Source: Panax quinquefolius
Lineage: Eukaryota; Streptophyta; Magnoliopsida; Apiales; Araliaceae
Direction of reading: 5' to 3'
Length of the DNA stretch: 64,000 bases
NCBI GenBank assembly: GCA_020205615.1
Contig: CM035168.1
Coordinates: 2,373,830-2,437,829, forward strand
The notes under the pieces are model-generated. The model was not told the DNA's origin and did not search any database. It saw nothing but the letters and a program-made list of their open reading frames with translations. This document shows positions 45,010 to 58,314 of the stretch, in pieces. The stretch's first letter is position 1. Every line of letters starts with the position of its first letter. A program made the translations under genes and the position numbers.

Positions 45010-46820
45010 CTGCCACAAAACAAGGGTTAATTAACATATCACATATTATCCCTATACTCTGACCGACCAATTACATACCAAATAAACTTAGGTAGGTCAT
45101 ACTAGCGAAGGAATTTCCCGTCACTCCCCTCCTAGTTCTTGTCTCACATCTCAGCCAGGGATCATATCCCTAAGCTTTGATACCAACTGTGACACCCCCA
45201 AAATAGGTATACATCACCCATCTTGAGTCGCCAAATACATGGTACAAAATTCAAATACAACTTAATTATACAACAATCGTGTAAAATACGACAAAACATA
45301 ATCTAAGAGTTTTAATAAGAATATTGTCATCTAGACAATATCCACACTCAATGGAGTCCTCATTACATTTATTGTCACACTATTTAACAGAATAGTGAGG
45401 ACTACTAATGCTATCATTTGGACCGTCCATTCGCTTCCCGACTAGTCTCTTGCTTACGTTATCATTTCACAAGAGAACAAAGAAAAAGAAAGGGTGAGCT
45501 CAACTAGCCCAAGAAGAAATATTATGACTAAGATAATGTAGAATAAATTATCATTAGTCTTCAACAATGTTAAACTGATAAAATACAATAGACATCAAGT
45601 TTAACAGTAGCGGAATAAACAATCCATTAGAAGAGTCAAGTAGAGCATGATATCTATCACCTTCTATGATTTAAAATGTTTTCATCAATTTTTATCGCTG
45701 AGACTTAGCTTAATAAATAAACCACATCATCGAGTCATCCCTGCACTACGGGACAAGGATATTCATTAAATCATCAATGGTCATGACTATACCGAATAAT
45801 CCTCGGTCATAATCATACCAAAAGCTGTCCATCAATGCACTACAAAGCTCTTGAGGACTTTTACCACATCATTTATAACATTACGGATGATTATTATCGA
45901 ATAATCCTCGGTCATAATCATACCAAGTCCATCTATGCACGTAAGCTAAAGATGACTTTCATCACAATATAAGCATGATGATGATGACAATGACATAATA
46001 ATTCAATAAAACAAGTTCAAGAATAAATTTAAAAGATTTATAAGTTAATTTATCTTGAAATCAATTACGTCAAATTGTCAACATGATATTTGCTTTGTGG
46101 AGTAAAAATTCAAGAATGCTAAGAAGAAAATTTCCATGAAAGATCTGGGATGAAGCGCAAATATCCGGGATATTCTACTAATTTCATGGAGTATAGAAGC
46201 CAAAACTTTAACCAAATGAGTATCATAGAATATATGAAACTGCAAATGGATTTTCACCCGCCATGCGGTAATCCACGTAGACAGATCATTTCCACAATTT
46301 AATAAGGAATGAATACGAATGGTCATTCACCATGCATGTGATAATCCACATAGACATGTTATTCTAACATAATAATATAGAATGGAACCAGGTCATGCGT
46401 AATCCGCATAGACATGATATTCCAACAAAATAATAAGGAATAAAATAACAGAAGAATTCACCATGCATGCGATAGACCGCACAGACAGGTTATTCCAATA
46501 GAATAATAAAGAATGGAACCAGGTCTAGCGTAATCCGCACAGACAGGATATTCCAACAGAATAATAAAGAATGGAATAACAAAGAATTCACCATGCATGC
46601 GATAGACCGCACAGACAGGTTATTCTAAAAAAATAATAAAGAATGGAACCAGTTAGCGTAATCACATACAGACAGGATATTCAAATGTAATAAAGAATGG
46701 AATAATAGAAGAATTTCACTATGTATGCGGTATCAGATAGATAACAGTTATTCCAACATAATAATAAAGAATGGAATAACGAAGCTCTCTTCATGAATCG
46801 AAAGAAATAATACCCCTTAC
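45010..46820 (-). other. Putative leader intron of A2
   Basis: Donor AAG/GTAAGGGG at 46821/46820 and acceptor TTGTTTTGTGGCAG ending at 45010 on the minus strand; gag ATG at 45000. Confidence 0.5.
45169..45187 (-). other. Primer-binding site of A2
   Basis: GTTGGTATCAAAGCTTAGG on the minus strand next to the LTR end. Confidence 0.8.
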
Positions 46821-48116
46821 CTTAGAAAGAAATCGCATCTTTTGAGTAGAGGTAGCAGACTTCTCTTCTTCTTTCTCTCTATAATTTCTCTCTATTATAA
46901 TTGCTCCAAAGCTTTAGTGAATTGGTGAGAAATGAAGGAAGAATGAGCTTCTATTTATAGGAAAATATAGTTTCAATAATTGCACATTTTGGGTCTCAAA
47001 ATATTACAGTATAATACCTTCTACTTTTCTTTCATTTCTAATTTAGTCCTGCAAGTATTATTAAACTTACACCACCTCCCCTAATAGTAAATAATGTGAA
47101 TTAATAGTTCAATCATGTGAATCAATAGTTATAATCATGTGAAAATACGAATTACAGTATAGTACCTCCATCTATACCTCTATTTTTAACTTAGTCATGC
47201 AAGTATTATCAATCTTGCAACAACTTCCCTAATAGTACAAGAATGTGAATCAATTGTACACACATGTGAACAAATAGTTATAATCATGTGAATTAATAGT
47301 AATTAATTGCTCATTTATCTGATTAATTACCCGACTGGTCAGTAAAACTTCCAAACATCAATTAATATCGAAATAAATGTAGATTTCCACTAACACTAAT
47401 AATTCCAACACAATGGAACTATCAATTTCATCTTTAATCAACATGAACTTATTCATCATTAATATTATAACTCACAATATTTAACAACCGTGTCGCTCCT
47501 GTGAAAGGGGGTTTTTCGATAAGGATTTCTCCTTATCATGCGCAAGATTAGATGACCAAACCTCTCCTTGATAGAACTTCTAGACATTGTAAATATTGCA
47601 ATTTAATAATATGAATAACTTTATCATCTCAATTATTGATTTAATAATATATCATATTATGCAGATGATACTGTGACAATAATCGAATCAATAATATTAG
47701 AGATATGATGCATCAATTACTATAACAATAATTGAGTATAACTGAGTGACTTCTCACGTAAGCATCAATAATCAATATTGTGTGCTACTATGCAATCACG
47801 CGTATTACTGTACTTTTACTACCGGGTAGTTCAACAGTTTAACATTAAAACTTCCGTTGTTATTTTTAAAAAGATAATTATGTCGTTTTCTAACTATGAC
47901 AATACTTCCGTTGTGGGGTCCACCAATGATTGTGCCGTTGTACGAATATTCCCTGTTAAAACGAATATTCCCCCGACCAATCGAATATTATATAACCACT
48001 GGCTTACTTTGCAAAATTTATAAATATTACCCACAACTATAACATTATATCAAATCCACACCATAATATTCAAAAATATATTTCGAGAAAATTATTCTTT
48101 ATTCATAAAAGTTGGG
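45188..48116 (-). repeat. 5' LTR of A2
   Basis: TGTGACACCCCC start on the plus strand, full A-type LTR with minisatellite (46310-46780), donor, TATA (46951-46960) and shared U3 block. It lacks only the final GTCTTACA at 48116, where it meets a short scrambled piece and then plus-orientation LTR. Confidence 0.85.
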
Positions 48117-49717
48117 AATTTTTCCACACCATAATTGTGCGCTAATTGGAAAGCCCCCTTTTCCTGGGAACGACCTGGTTGTTAAATATTATGAGTTATA
48201 ATATTAATGATGACTAGGTTCATGTTGACTAAAGATGAATTTGATAGTTCCATTGTGTTGGGATTATTAGTGTTAGTGGTAATCGACATCTATTCCGATG
48301 ATAATTGATGTCTAGGGGTTATATTGATAAATCGGGGAATTTATCGAATAAATGAGCAATTAACTGCTACTAATTCACATGCTTATATAACTATTTGTTC
48401 ACATATGTGTACTATTGAATCACATTCTTATACTATTAGGGGAGTTGGTGCAAGATTGATAATACTTGCATGATTAAATTAAAGATGGAGGTATAGATGG
48501 AGGTACTATACCATAATTCATATTTTCACATGATTATAACTATTGATTCACATGATTGAACTATTGATTCACATTATTTACTATTAGGGGAGGTGGTGCA
48601 AGTTTGATAATACTTGCAGGACTAAATTAAAAATGAAAGAAAAGTTGGATGTATTGTATTATAATTTTTTGAGCCCCAAAATGTGCAATTATCAAAACTA
48701 TATTTTTCTATAAATAGAAGCTCATTCTTCCTTCATTTCTTAGCAATTCACTAAAGCTATAGAGCAATTATTATAGAGAGAAATTATAGAGAGAAGCTAT
48801 AGAGAGAAAATCTATAGAGAGAAAGAAGAAGAGAAGCCTGCTACGTCACTATTCCAGTATCCAGTTTCTTTTGAGGTAAGGGGTATTATTTCTTTCATAT
48901 TCATGAAGAGAGCTATTGTTATTTCATTCCTTATTATTCTGTTGGAATAACTTGTATATGCGAAGTACCGCATACATGGTGAAATTCTCCGTTTTTCCAT
49001 TCTTCATTATTATGTTGAATAACTGTTTATCTGCAAGCATCGCATACACGGTGAAATTCTTCTATTATTCGCTTTTTTTATTATTCTCGTTTAATATCAT
49101 GTTTGTGCGTTTACGCCTTTAACCGGGTTCCATTATTTATTATTCGCATTGAATATCCTCATGCATGCGTTTATGCCGGACCTGGTTCTATTATTTATTA
49201 TTCTATCGGAATATCCTGTCAGTGCATTTATGCATGACCTGGTTCCATTATTTATTATTCTGTTGGGAATAACCTATCTGTGCAGTCTATCGCACACATG
49301 GTGAATCCTTCTGTTATTCCATTCTTTATTATTCTGTTGGAATAACCTGTTTATGTGGATTATCACATGCATGGTGAATGATCCTTTCTATTCATTCCTT
49401 ATTAAATTGTGGAAATGATCAGATATCGTGGATTACTGCGTATGGGTGAAAATCCATTTGCATTTTCGTATATTCTATTATACTCAGTTGGTTAAAGTTT
49501 TGACTTCTATACTCCATGAAATTAGTAGAATATCCTGGATATTTGCGCTTCATCCAGTATCTTTTCATGGAAATATTCTTTTAAGCATTCTTGAATTTTA
49601 CTCTACAAAGTAAAGATCATGTCGACAATTTGACGTTATCGAGTTCGTGATAAATTAACTTATAAATCTTTAAAATTTATTCTTGAACTTGTTTTATTGA
49701 ATTATTATGTCATTTTC
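48117..49717 (+). repeat. A-type LTR fragment with TATA and donor
   Basis: Begins inside U3 at the GCGC-TAAT block and runs to TTATTATGTCATTTTCAT. TATA at 48709-48718, donor at 48876, hairpin minisatellite 48920-49400. Confidence 0.8.
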
Positions 49718-50706
49718 ATGATGAGTTATGTTGGTTATTATGTGAAAACATGAAAGTTTCTTAGAAATCACAAAGGGTTGAAAATCAGATTTTGGTGAAA
49801 ATGGAACATGAAATTCAATTGACCATATCTCCTGTTATATTTTGAATTATTGAGTGTGGTCAAGTTCTAGAGTTAGATCTATGAGTTTTCTAACTTATCC
49901 AAGTAAAATCACTGGAAAAGGTATTGTAGATTTTCGTGTGGACTGATTTTAACGAAGGAGTCAAAAACTGCCAATTAAGAAAAAGCTACTGCCCAGATTT
50001 TTAAAATGGCATTTTCTGCCACTTAATTTGTGAGAAAAATTCCGGCCTTTTGGGACATGGAAATATATGGTATAAAGTACCTCCTGTCCAAAAATGAGCA
50101 AGTTATGACTATTTCAATATTTAAGTTTTTTCGACAAAAAACGCTATAACCGAAGTTCTATAACTTCGATGACCATGAAATTTAAACTGGAAGCTAATTT
50201 TAACATGTGTAAGATCCTGCCAGGATTTGGGAAATTCTGGAGTTAACCTTGAGGTAGCTAATTTCTTAAAGAATTAATTAGAAATTGATTTTTGAAAAAT
50301 AGTAAATGAATTTTAAAAATTCTGAGAAAAATATATGTTCAATATGGGACTATATTTTGCTAAATCCCAGAAATGAAATATTTTTGGGACTAATTTGGTA
50401 TTTTTCATAAAAATAATCTAGTTATGGGTAAATGAGTTAAATATGTTATGTGAAGTAACAAAATTGGAAAAAAAATAGGATTTTATGGCTTGAGAATCCT
50501 ATATAGGGTATATGCAGATTTTTGATAAAGGATTTGATCACTAGTGATGAGATCTTATGAGTATGGCATTTTGAATGATTAAATGCATTATGTGGTAAAG
50601 TGTAAACAATTTAAATAACTTGTTTATAAGTTTGAGAAGTGATTAAAATATTGTTATAATATTAATAATATTAGATTATGAGTTTATTAAGTGATTGATA
50701 ATATTT
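49718..50706. other. Unrecognised 1-kb segment between LTR pieces
   Basis: No coding frame, tandem repeat or terminal repeat is evident. It is flanked on each side by versions of the same LTR stretch (49640-49717 and 50707-50790), so it may be the upstream part of a different LTR brought in by recombination. Confidence 0.5.
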
Positions 50707-51757
50707 GGATAAATTTAAAGTCTTTAATATTTATCCTTATTTTCGTTTGATTAATGCTTATATCATTGTCATCATCCTCATGCTTATATGGTGATGAAAG
50801 TTATCTTTGGCGTACGTGCAAAATGAACTTTTGATTATTGAATTGTATATCTTTGGCTTACGTGCAAAGATGGATTATTGATTATTGGTTTTATTGTTGT
50901 ATATCTTTTGCTTATGTGCAGAGATGAATTTGGTATGATTATGACCAGGGATTATTCAGTATAGTCATGACTATTGATGATTTAATGAATATCCTTGGCC
51001 CGTAGTGCAGGGATGATTCGATGATGTGGTTTATTTATTAAGCTGAGTCTCATCGATAAAAATTGATGAAAACATTTTAAACCATAGAAGATAGTAGATT
51101 TTATTCTCAACTTGACTCTTTTAATGGATTGCTTGTTCCGCTGCAGTTAAACTTGATGTCTATTGTATTTTATCAGTTTAACATTGTTAAAGACTAATGA
51201 TAATTTATTCTGCATTATCTTAGTCATAATATTTCTTCTTTGGGCTAGTTGAGCTCACCCTTTCTTTCACTTTATTCTTTTCGTGAAATGAGAATATAGG
51301 CGGGACGAGCCGGGAACCGGAGTGACGGTCCAGATGATATCATTAGTAGTCCTCACTATGGCATGACATACAATATATAATTGTATTGAGGACCTAAGAT
51401 GTGTGTGTCATATTTTATACATCACTTAATAATTGATTTTGGTGAACAACAATAGGGTGATGAGAACTCAACCCTGAAAGCGTCAAAAGTGCAATCAGTA
51501 AAATGAAGAGAATGTAAATCTTCTCGTGTCCCTTTGGAGACTTGAAATATTTGTTCTTTGTACTTTATGTGGCATGTATTAATTTGAGTATGAATATTGT
51601 CGTATTATATACGTTACAATATTTGTATTGAAACTCACAATATATATGTCATCGTATTTTGCACGATTGTTGTATAATTGAGTTGTATTTGAATTTATGT
51701 ACCATGTATCTGGCGACTCAAGATGGGTGATGAATACCTATTTTGGGGGGAGTCAGA
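50707..51757 (+). repeat. LTR 3' part (U5 variant)
   Basis: Carries ATCTTTGGC/ATCCTTGGC hairpins (50770-51015) and the LTR end GGGGGGAGTCA near 51755. The segment 51360-51600 resembles 61850-61960 and is absent from standard A LTRs. Confidence 0.7.
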
Positions 51758-52412
51758 ATATCATTTATAACATTATAGGTTATGATTATACCGAATGATC
51801 CCTAGTCATAATCATACCAATCAACAGTTCATCTATGCACGTAAGCCAAAGATGACTTTCATCACAATGTAAGCATGAGGATGATGACAATGATATAAGA
51901 ATTCAATAAAACAAGTTCAACGATAAATTTTAAAGACTTTAATAATTTAATTTATCCAGAATTTAATAATGTTCAAATTGCCAACATGATACTACTTTGT
52001 GGAGTAAAATTTATAAATGATATTATATTAAAAATGATTTGGACCAAAAAGAAATCAATTTTTTTCATGAATAGTACTCGGGGTGAATAGTACCCGAGTG
52101 AATAATAACCCGTAAATAGTAACTCATGAATAGTATTTCGGCATGAAACGATCAATAATTATCAAGAAAGCTCATAATAATATATCTATGAAAAAATACT
52201 GGATGAAGCGCAAATATCAAGGATATTCTACTAATTTCATGGAGTATAGAAGCAATACTTTAACAGAATGAGGGTATAATCAGGAATATGAAACGAAATA
52301 ATATTACTCACATACTACAGAGTATGGAAGAAAATATTATTTCTACGAATACTGAAAAATATAATCCCTTACCTCAGAAGAAGATCGGATACTGGAATAG
52401 TGATGTAGCAGA
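51758..52412 (-). repeat. A-type LTR fragment
   Basis: Minus orientation, from the U5 side (TTTATAACATTA) to the donor/leader region (CTGAG/GTAAGGG at 52373/52372). Confidence 0.7.
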
Positions 52413-54939
52413 CAGTAATACGCGTGGTTGCATAGTAGCACACAGTATTGATTATTGATGCTTACGTGAGAAGTCACTCAATTATATTCAATTATTGCTA
52501 CAGTAATTGCTGCATCATATCTCTTATATTATTGATTTAATTATTATCATAGTATCATCTGCATAATATGTTATATTATTAAATCAATAATTGAGATGAC
52601 AAAGTTATTCATATTATTAAATTGCAATATTTACAATGTCTAGATGTTCTGTCAAGGAGAGGTTTGGCCACCTAATTGCGCGCCAATAAGGAGAAATCCT
52701 TATCGAAAAACCACCTCTTTCCTGGGAACGGCCTGGTTATTAAATATTGTGAGTTATAATATTAATGATGAATAAGTTCGTGTTGATTAAAGATGAAATT
52801 GATAATTCTATTGTGTGGGAATTATTAGTGTTAGTAAAAATTGACATTTATTTCGATATTAATTGATGTCTGGAAGTTATACTGACCAGTCGGGTAATTA
52901 ACCGGATAAATGAGCAGTTAATTGCTATTAATTCACATGATTATAACTATTTGTTCACATGTGTGTACTATTGATTCACATTCTTGTACTATTAGGGGAG
53001 TTGGTGCAAGATTGATAATACTTGCATGACAAAGTTAAAAATGGAGGTATAGATGGAGGTATTTTACTATAATTCATATTTTCATATGATTATAACTATT
53101 GATTCACATGATTGAACTATTGATTCACATTATTTACTATTAGGGGAGGTGGTGCAAGTTTGATAATACTTGCAGGACTAAATTAAAAATGAAGAAAAAG
53201 AGGAAGGTATTATACTGAAATATTTTGAGCCCCAAAACGTGCAATTATCGAAATTTTATTTTCGTATAAATAGAAGCTCATTCTTCCTTCATTTCTCACC
53301 AATTCACTAAAGCTTTAGAGCAATTATTATAGAGAGAAATTATAGAGAAAAGAAGAAGAAAGTCCGCTACCTCACTATTCTAATATCCGCTTTCTTAAGG
53401 TAAGGGTATTATTCTTTTGTATTCATGAAGAGAATTATTTTTATTCAATACTCATAAGAGCTGTTATTCCATTCTTTATTATTATGTTGGAATAACCCGT
53501 CTATGCAAAGTACCACATACATGGTGAAATTCTTCTGTTATTTTATTCTTTATTATTACGTTGGAATAACTTTTATGCAAGGCCTCTATCGCATGCCCGG
53601 TGAATTCTCATTTGTTAGTCCATTCTTTATTATTCATTGGAACATCCTGCTTTCATGGATTACGCATGACTTCGATTCCATTCTTTATTATTCTCGTTAG
53701 AACACACATGCATGCGGATTACGTATGACCTGGTTCCATTCTTTATTATTCGCATTGGGAATAACACATCATGTGGATTACTGCATGCATGGTGAATGAT
53801 CCTTCGTATTCATTCCTTATTAAATTATGGAAATGATTCGTCTCGTGGATTACTGCATGGCGTCATGAAAATCCATTTGCAGTTTTATATATTCTATTAT
53901 ACTTAATTGGTTAAAGTTTTGGCTTCTATACTCCATAAAATTAGTAGAATATCCTTGATATTTGCGCTTCATCCAATATCTTTTCATGGAAATATTCTTC
54001 TGAGCATTCTTGAATTTTACTCCACAAAGCAGTATCATGTTGACAATTTGGACGTTATTGATTTTTAGATAAACTAAAATTTTAAATCTTTAAAATTTTT
54101 CCTTGAACTTTTTTTTTATTGAATTATTATGTCATTGTCATCATCCTCATGCTTATATTGGGATGAAAGTCATCTTTGGCTTACGTGCATAGATGGACTT
54201 AGTATGATTATGACCAGGGATTATTCGGTATAATCATGACCTATAATGTTATAAATGATGTGGTAAAAGTCCTTAGTGGCCTGTAGTGCATTGATGGACA
54301 GTTTTTGATATGATTATGACCAGGGATTATTCGGTATAGTCATGACCATTGATGATTTAATGAATATCCTTGGCCCATAGTGCATGGATGACTCGATGAT
54401 GTGGTTTATTTATTAAGTTGAGTCTCAGCGATAAAAATTGATGAAAACATTTTAAATCATAGAAGATAGTAGATATCATGCCTACTTGACTCTTTTTTAA
54501 TGGATTTCTTATTCATTGCAGCTTAAACTTGATGTCTATTGTATTTTATCAGGTTAACATTGTTGAAGACTAATGATAATTTATTCTGCATTATCTTAGT
54601 CATAATATTTCTTACTAGGCTAGTTGAGCTCACCCTTTTGCTTTCATTGGTCTCTTCAGGAAATGAAAACGTACCCGGGACTAGTCGGGGAACGTAGTGA
54701 TGGTCCGAGATGGTGTATTAGTAGTCCTCACTATTTTATAAAATAGTGTGACAATAAATGTAATGAGGACTCTATTTGAGAGTGGATATTGTCTAGAAGG
54801 CAACATTCATATTTAAACTCTCAGCTATGTTTTGTCGTATATTACACGACGGTTTTATAATTAAGTTTGTATTTGTATTATGTTCCATGTATTTGGCAAC
54901 TCAAGATGGTTGATGTATACCTATTTTGGGGGCGTCATA
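52413..54939 (+). repeat. A-type LTR, 5'-truncated
   Basis: Starts in U3 at AGTAATACGCGTGG and ends GGGGGCGTCATA. TATA-like GTATAAATAG at 53264-53273, donor at 53400, minisatellite 53460-53840. It interrupts a minus-oriented LTR (51758-52412 and 54941-55720). Confidence 0.75.
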
Positions 54940-55720
54940 GAATTGGTGAGAATGAAGAAAGAATGAGCTTCTATTTATAGGAAAATATAGTTTCGATAAT
55001 TGCACGTTTTGGGGCTCGAAATATTATAGTATAATACCTTCATCTTTTCCTTTATTTTTAATTTAGTCCTGCAAGTATTATCAAACTTGCACCACCTCCC
55101 TTAATAGTATATCATGTGAATCGATAGTTCAATCATGTGGATCAATAGTTTTATATATGTGAAAATACGAATTACAGTATAGTACCTCCATCTATACCTC
55201 CATTTTTAACTTAGTCATGCAAGTATTATCAATCTTGCACCACCTCCCTAATAGTTCACACATGTGAACAAATAGTTATAAGCATATGAATTAATAGCAA
55301 TTAATTGCTTATTTATCCGATTAATTACCCGATTGGTCAATATAACTTCCATACATCAATTATTATCGAAATAAATGTTGATTTCCACTAACATTAATAA
55401 TCTCGACACAATGGAACTATCATTTTCATCTTTAATCAACACGAACTTATTCATCATTAATATTATAACTCACAATATTTAACAACTAGGTCGTTCCCAG
55501 GAAAAAGGGGGCTTTTCGATAAGGATTTCTCCTTATTGGCGCACAATTAGGTGACCAAACCTCTCCTTGACAGAACTTCTAGACATTGTCAATATTGCAA
55601 ATAATAATAGAAATAACTTTGTCGTCTCAATTATTGATTTAATAATAATAAATATTATGTAGATGATACTGTGACAATAATTGAATCAATAATATGAAAG
55701 ATATTATGCAACAATTTCTG
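54940..55720 (-). repeat. A-type LTR fragment (U3)
   Basis: Minus orientation from AATTGGTGAGAATG with TATA at 54971-54980 to GCAACAATTTC, then abutting the plus LTR at 55721. Confidence 0.7.
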
Positions 55721-58314
55721 TGAGACCCCGAATTTTATGAAATAAAAGTATTCAATTTTTCTATTTTGGTAAATGGTTAAATTGAGAAAGGGTTAAAGTT
55801 AAGGGTGATATGTGAAAATTTTGCAAAATAAGCAAGTTGATATAAAATATTCGATTGGTCGGGGAATATTTATTTTAACAGGGAATATTCGTACGACGGC
55901 ACAATCATTGGTGAACCCCAATAACTAAGTATTATTAGTAGTTAGAAAACGCATGTAAATATCTTTTATAAAAATAACTGCGAAAGTTTTACTGTTAAAC
56001 TGTTGAACTACCAGGTAGTAAAAGTACAGTAATACGCGTGGTTGCATAGTAGCACACGGTATCGATTATTGATGCTTACGTAAGAAGTCACTCAATTATA
56101 CTTAATTATTACTACAGTAATTACTACATCATATCTCTCATCTTAGTGATTCAATTATTATCATAGTATCATCTGCATAATATTTTTTATTATTAAATCA
56201 ATAATTGAGATGACAAAGTTATTCATATTATTATTTGTAATATTGACAATGTCTAGAAGTTCTGTCAAGGAGAGGTTTGGTCACCTAATTGCGCACCAAT
56301 AAGGAGAAATCCTTATCGGAAAGCCCCCTCTTTCCTGGGAACGACCTGGTTATTAAATATTGTGAGCTATAATATTAATGATTACTAAGTTCGTGTTGAT
56401 TAAATATGAAATTGATAGTTCCATTGTGTTGGGATTATTAGTGTTAGTGGAAATCAAAATTTATTTCGATAATAATTGATGTCTGGAAGTTATATTGACC
56501 AATTGGGTAATTAATCGGATAAATGAGCAATTAATTGCTATTAATTCACATGCTTATAACTATGTGTTCACATGTGCGTACTATTGATTCACATGATTTA
56601 CTATTAGGGGAATTGGTGCAAGATTGATAATACTTGCATGACTAAGTTAAAAATGGAGGTATAGATGAAGGTACTATACTATAATTAATTTTTTCACATG
56701 TTTAGAACTATTGAGTCACATGATTTCCTATTGATTCACATGATTTACTATTAGGGGAGGTGGTGCAAGTTTGATAATACTTGCATGACTAAATTAAAAA
56801 TGAATGAAAATATGAGGGTATTATACTGTAATATTTCAAGCCCCAAAATGTACAATTATGGAAACTACATTTTCCTATAAATATGAACTCATTCCTTCAT
56901 TATTTTTCACCAATTCACTACGTCTCACAAGAGCAATTATTATAGAGAAATTATAGAGAGAGAAGCTATAGAGAGAAAGAAGAAGCAAAGTCTGTTACTT
57001 CACTATTCTAGTATCCAGTCTTCTTCTGAGGTAAGGAATATCATTATTGTGTAAGGGATATTATTCTTTCGTATTCATGAAGAGAGTTATTTTCTTTCAA
57101 TACTCGTAAGGGTTGTTATTCCATTCTTTATTATTATGTTGGAATTACCTGTCTATGCAAAGTACCACATACATGGTGAAATTCTTCAGTTATTCCATCC
57201 TTTATTATTCTCATTTGGAATTACACATGCATGCGATTGTATCGCATGCTTGGTGAATTCATTGTTATTCCATTCTTTATTATTCATTTGGAATATCCTG
57301 CTCTGCATGCGGATTCGCATGACTTCGTTCCATTCTTTATTATTACGCTGGAATAACTCATCTGCATGATTACATACGACTGGTTCCATTCTTTATTATT
57401 ACGTTGAAATATCTTATACTGCGGATTACGTATTAAACCGTTCCATTCTTTATTATTCTCATTGGGAATAACTCATCTGTGCGCTTTATCGCATGCATGG
57501 TGAATTCTTCATTATTCCATTCTTTATTATTACATTGGAATAACTTTGTTTTTGTGGATTATCAGTATGCATGGTGAATGATCCTTTGATTCATTCTTTA
57601 TTAAATTATGGAAATGATCTGCATCTACGTGGATTACCGCATGGCAGGTTAAAATCCATTTGCAGTTTCGTATATTTTATTATACTCATCTGGGATATAT
57701 TTTCTTTTGTACTCGTCATGAAATATCGTTTTCTTTGGTATTTTTCTGTTACGAGTTATTATTCACCCGATTACTATTCACTCTAGTATTATTCACTCGG
57801 GTATTTGGGCCACTTTTTGTGCCAGAGTACTATTCATGAGTTACTATCATGAGTTACTATTCATAAGTTACTATTCACCCTATTACTATTCACTCTAATA
57901 TCATTCACTCGGGTATTTGGGGTACTTTTCATGCCGGGGTACTATTCACGAGGTACTATTCCTGAAGTACTATTCATAGTGAACTATTCACGGGGTTACT
58001 ATTTACCCAAAAAATATATTTCTTTCTGTCCAAATTATTTTTGGTACATGAATATTATTTCTGAATTTTACTCCACAAAGCAGTATCATGTTGACAATTT
58101 GGATATTTTTAAACTCCGGATAAATTTAAAGTCTTTAATATTTATCCTTGATTTCGTATGATTAATGCTTATATCATTGTCATCATCCTCATGCTTATAT
58201 TATGATGAAAGTCATCTTTGGCTTACGTGCAAAGATAAACTGTTGATTATTGGTTTTACAGCTTTGGCTTACGTGCAAAGATGGACTGTTGATTATTGGT
58301 TTTATAGTTGTATA
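55721..58314 (+). repeat. LTR F, first part
   Basis: Starts TGTGAGACCCCG, with TATA-like CTATAAATAT at 56875, donor at 57031, minisatellite 57110-57620 and ACTATTCAC cluster 57750-58010. Interrupted at GTATA by a solo LTR. Confidence 0.85.

Larger units (their letters stand above)
27885..48116 (-). mobile_element. Tekay/Del-like chromovirus element A2
   Basis: Second minus-strand copy of the A family. 3' LTR 27885-28509 plus 37090-39412, internal 39413-45187, 5' LTR 45188-48116. It is interrupted by element B in the 3' LTR and by a hAT element in gag. The coding region is nearly full length with stops and a few frameshifts. The outer 9 bases of the 5' LTR are lost at a scrambled junction at 48116. 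Confidence 0.9.

Noticed and set aside
49718..50706. Separate Copia-type solo LTR in the unknown 1-kb segment
   Set aside because: No TG...CA termini with a target duplication could be found, and the flanks are two versions of the same LTR stretch.
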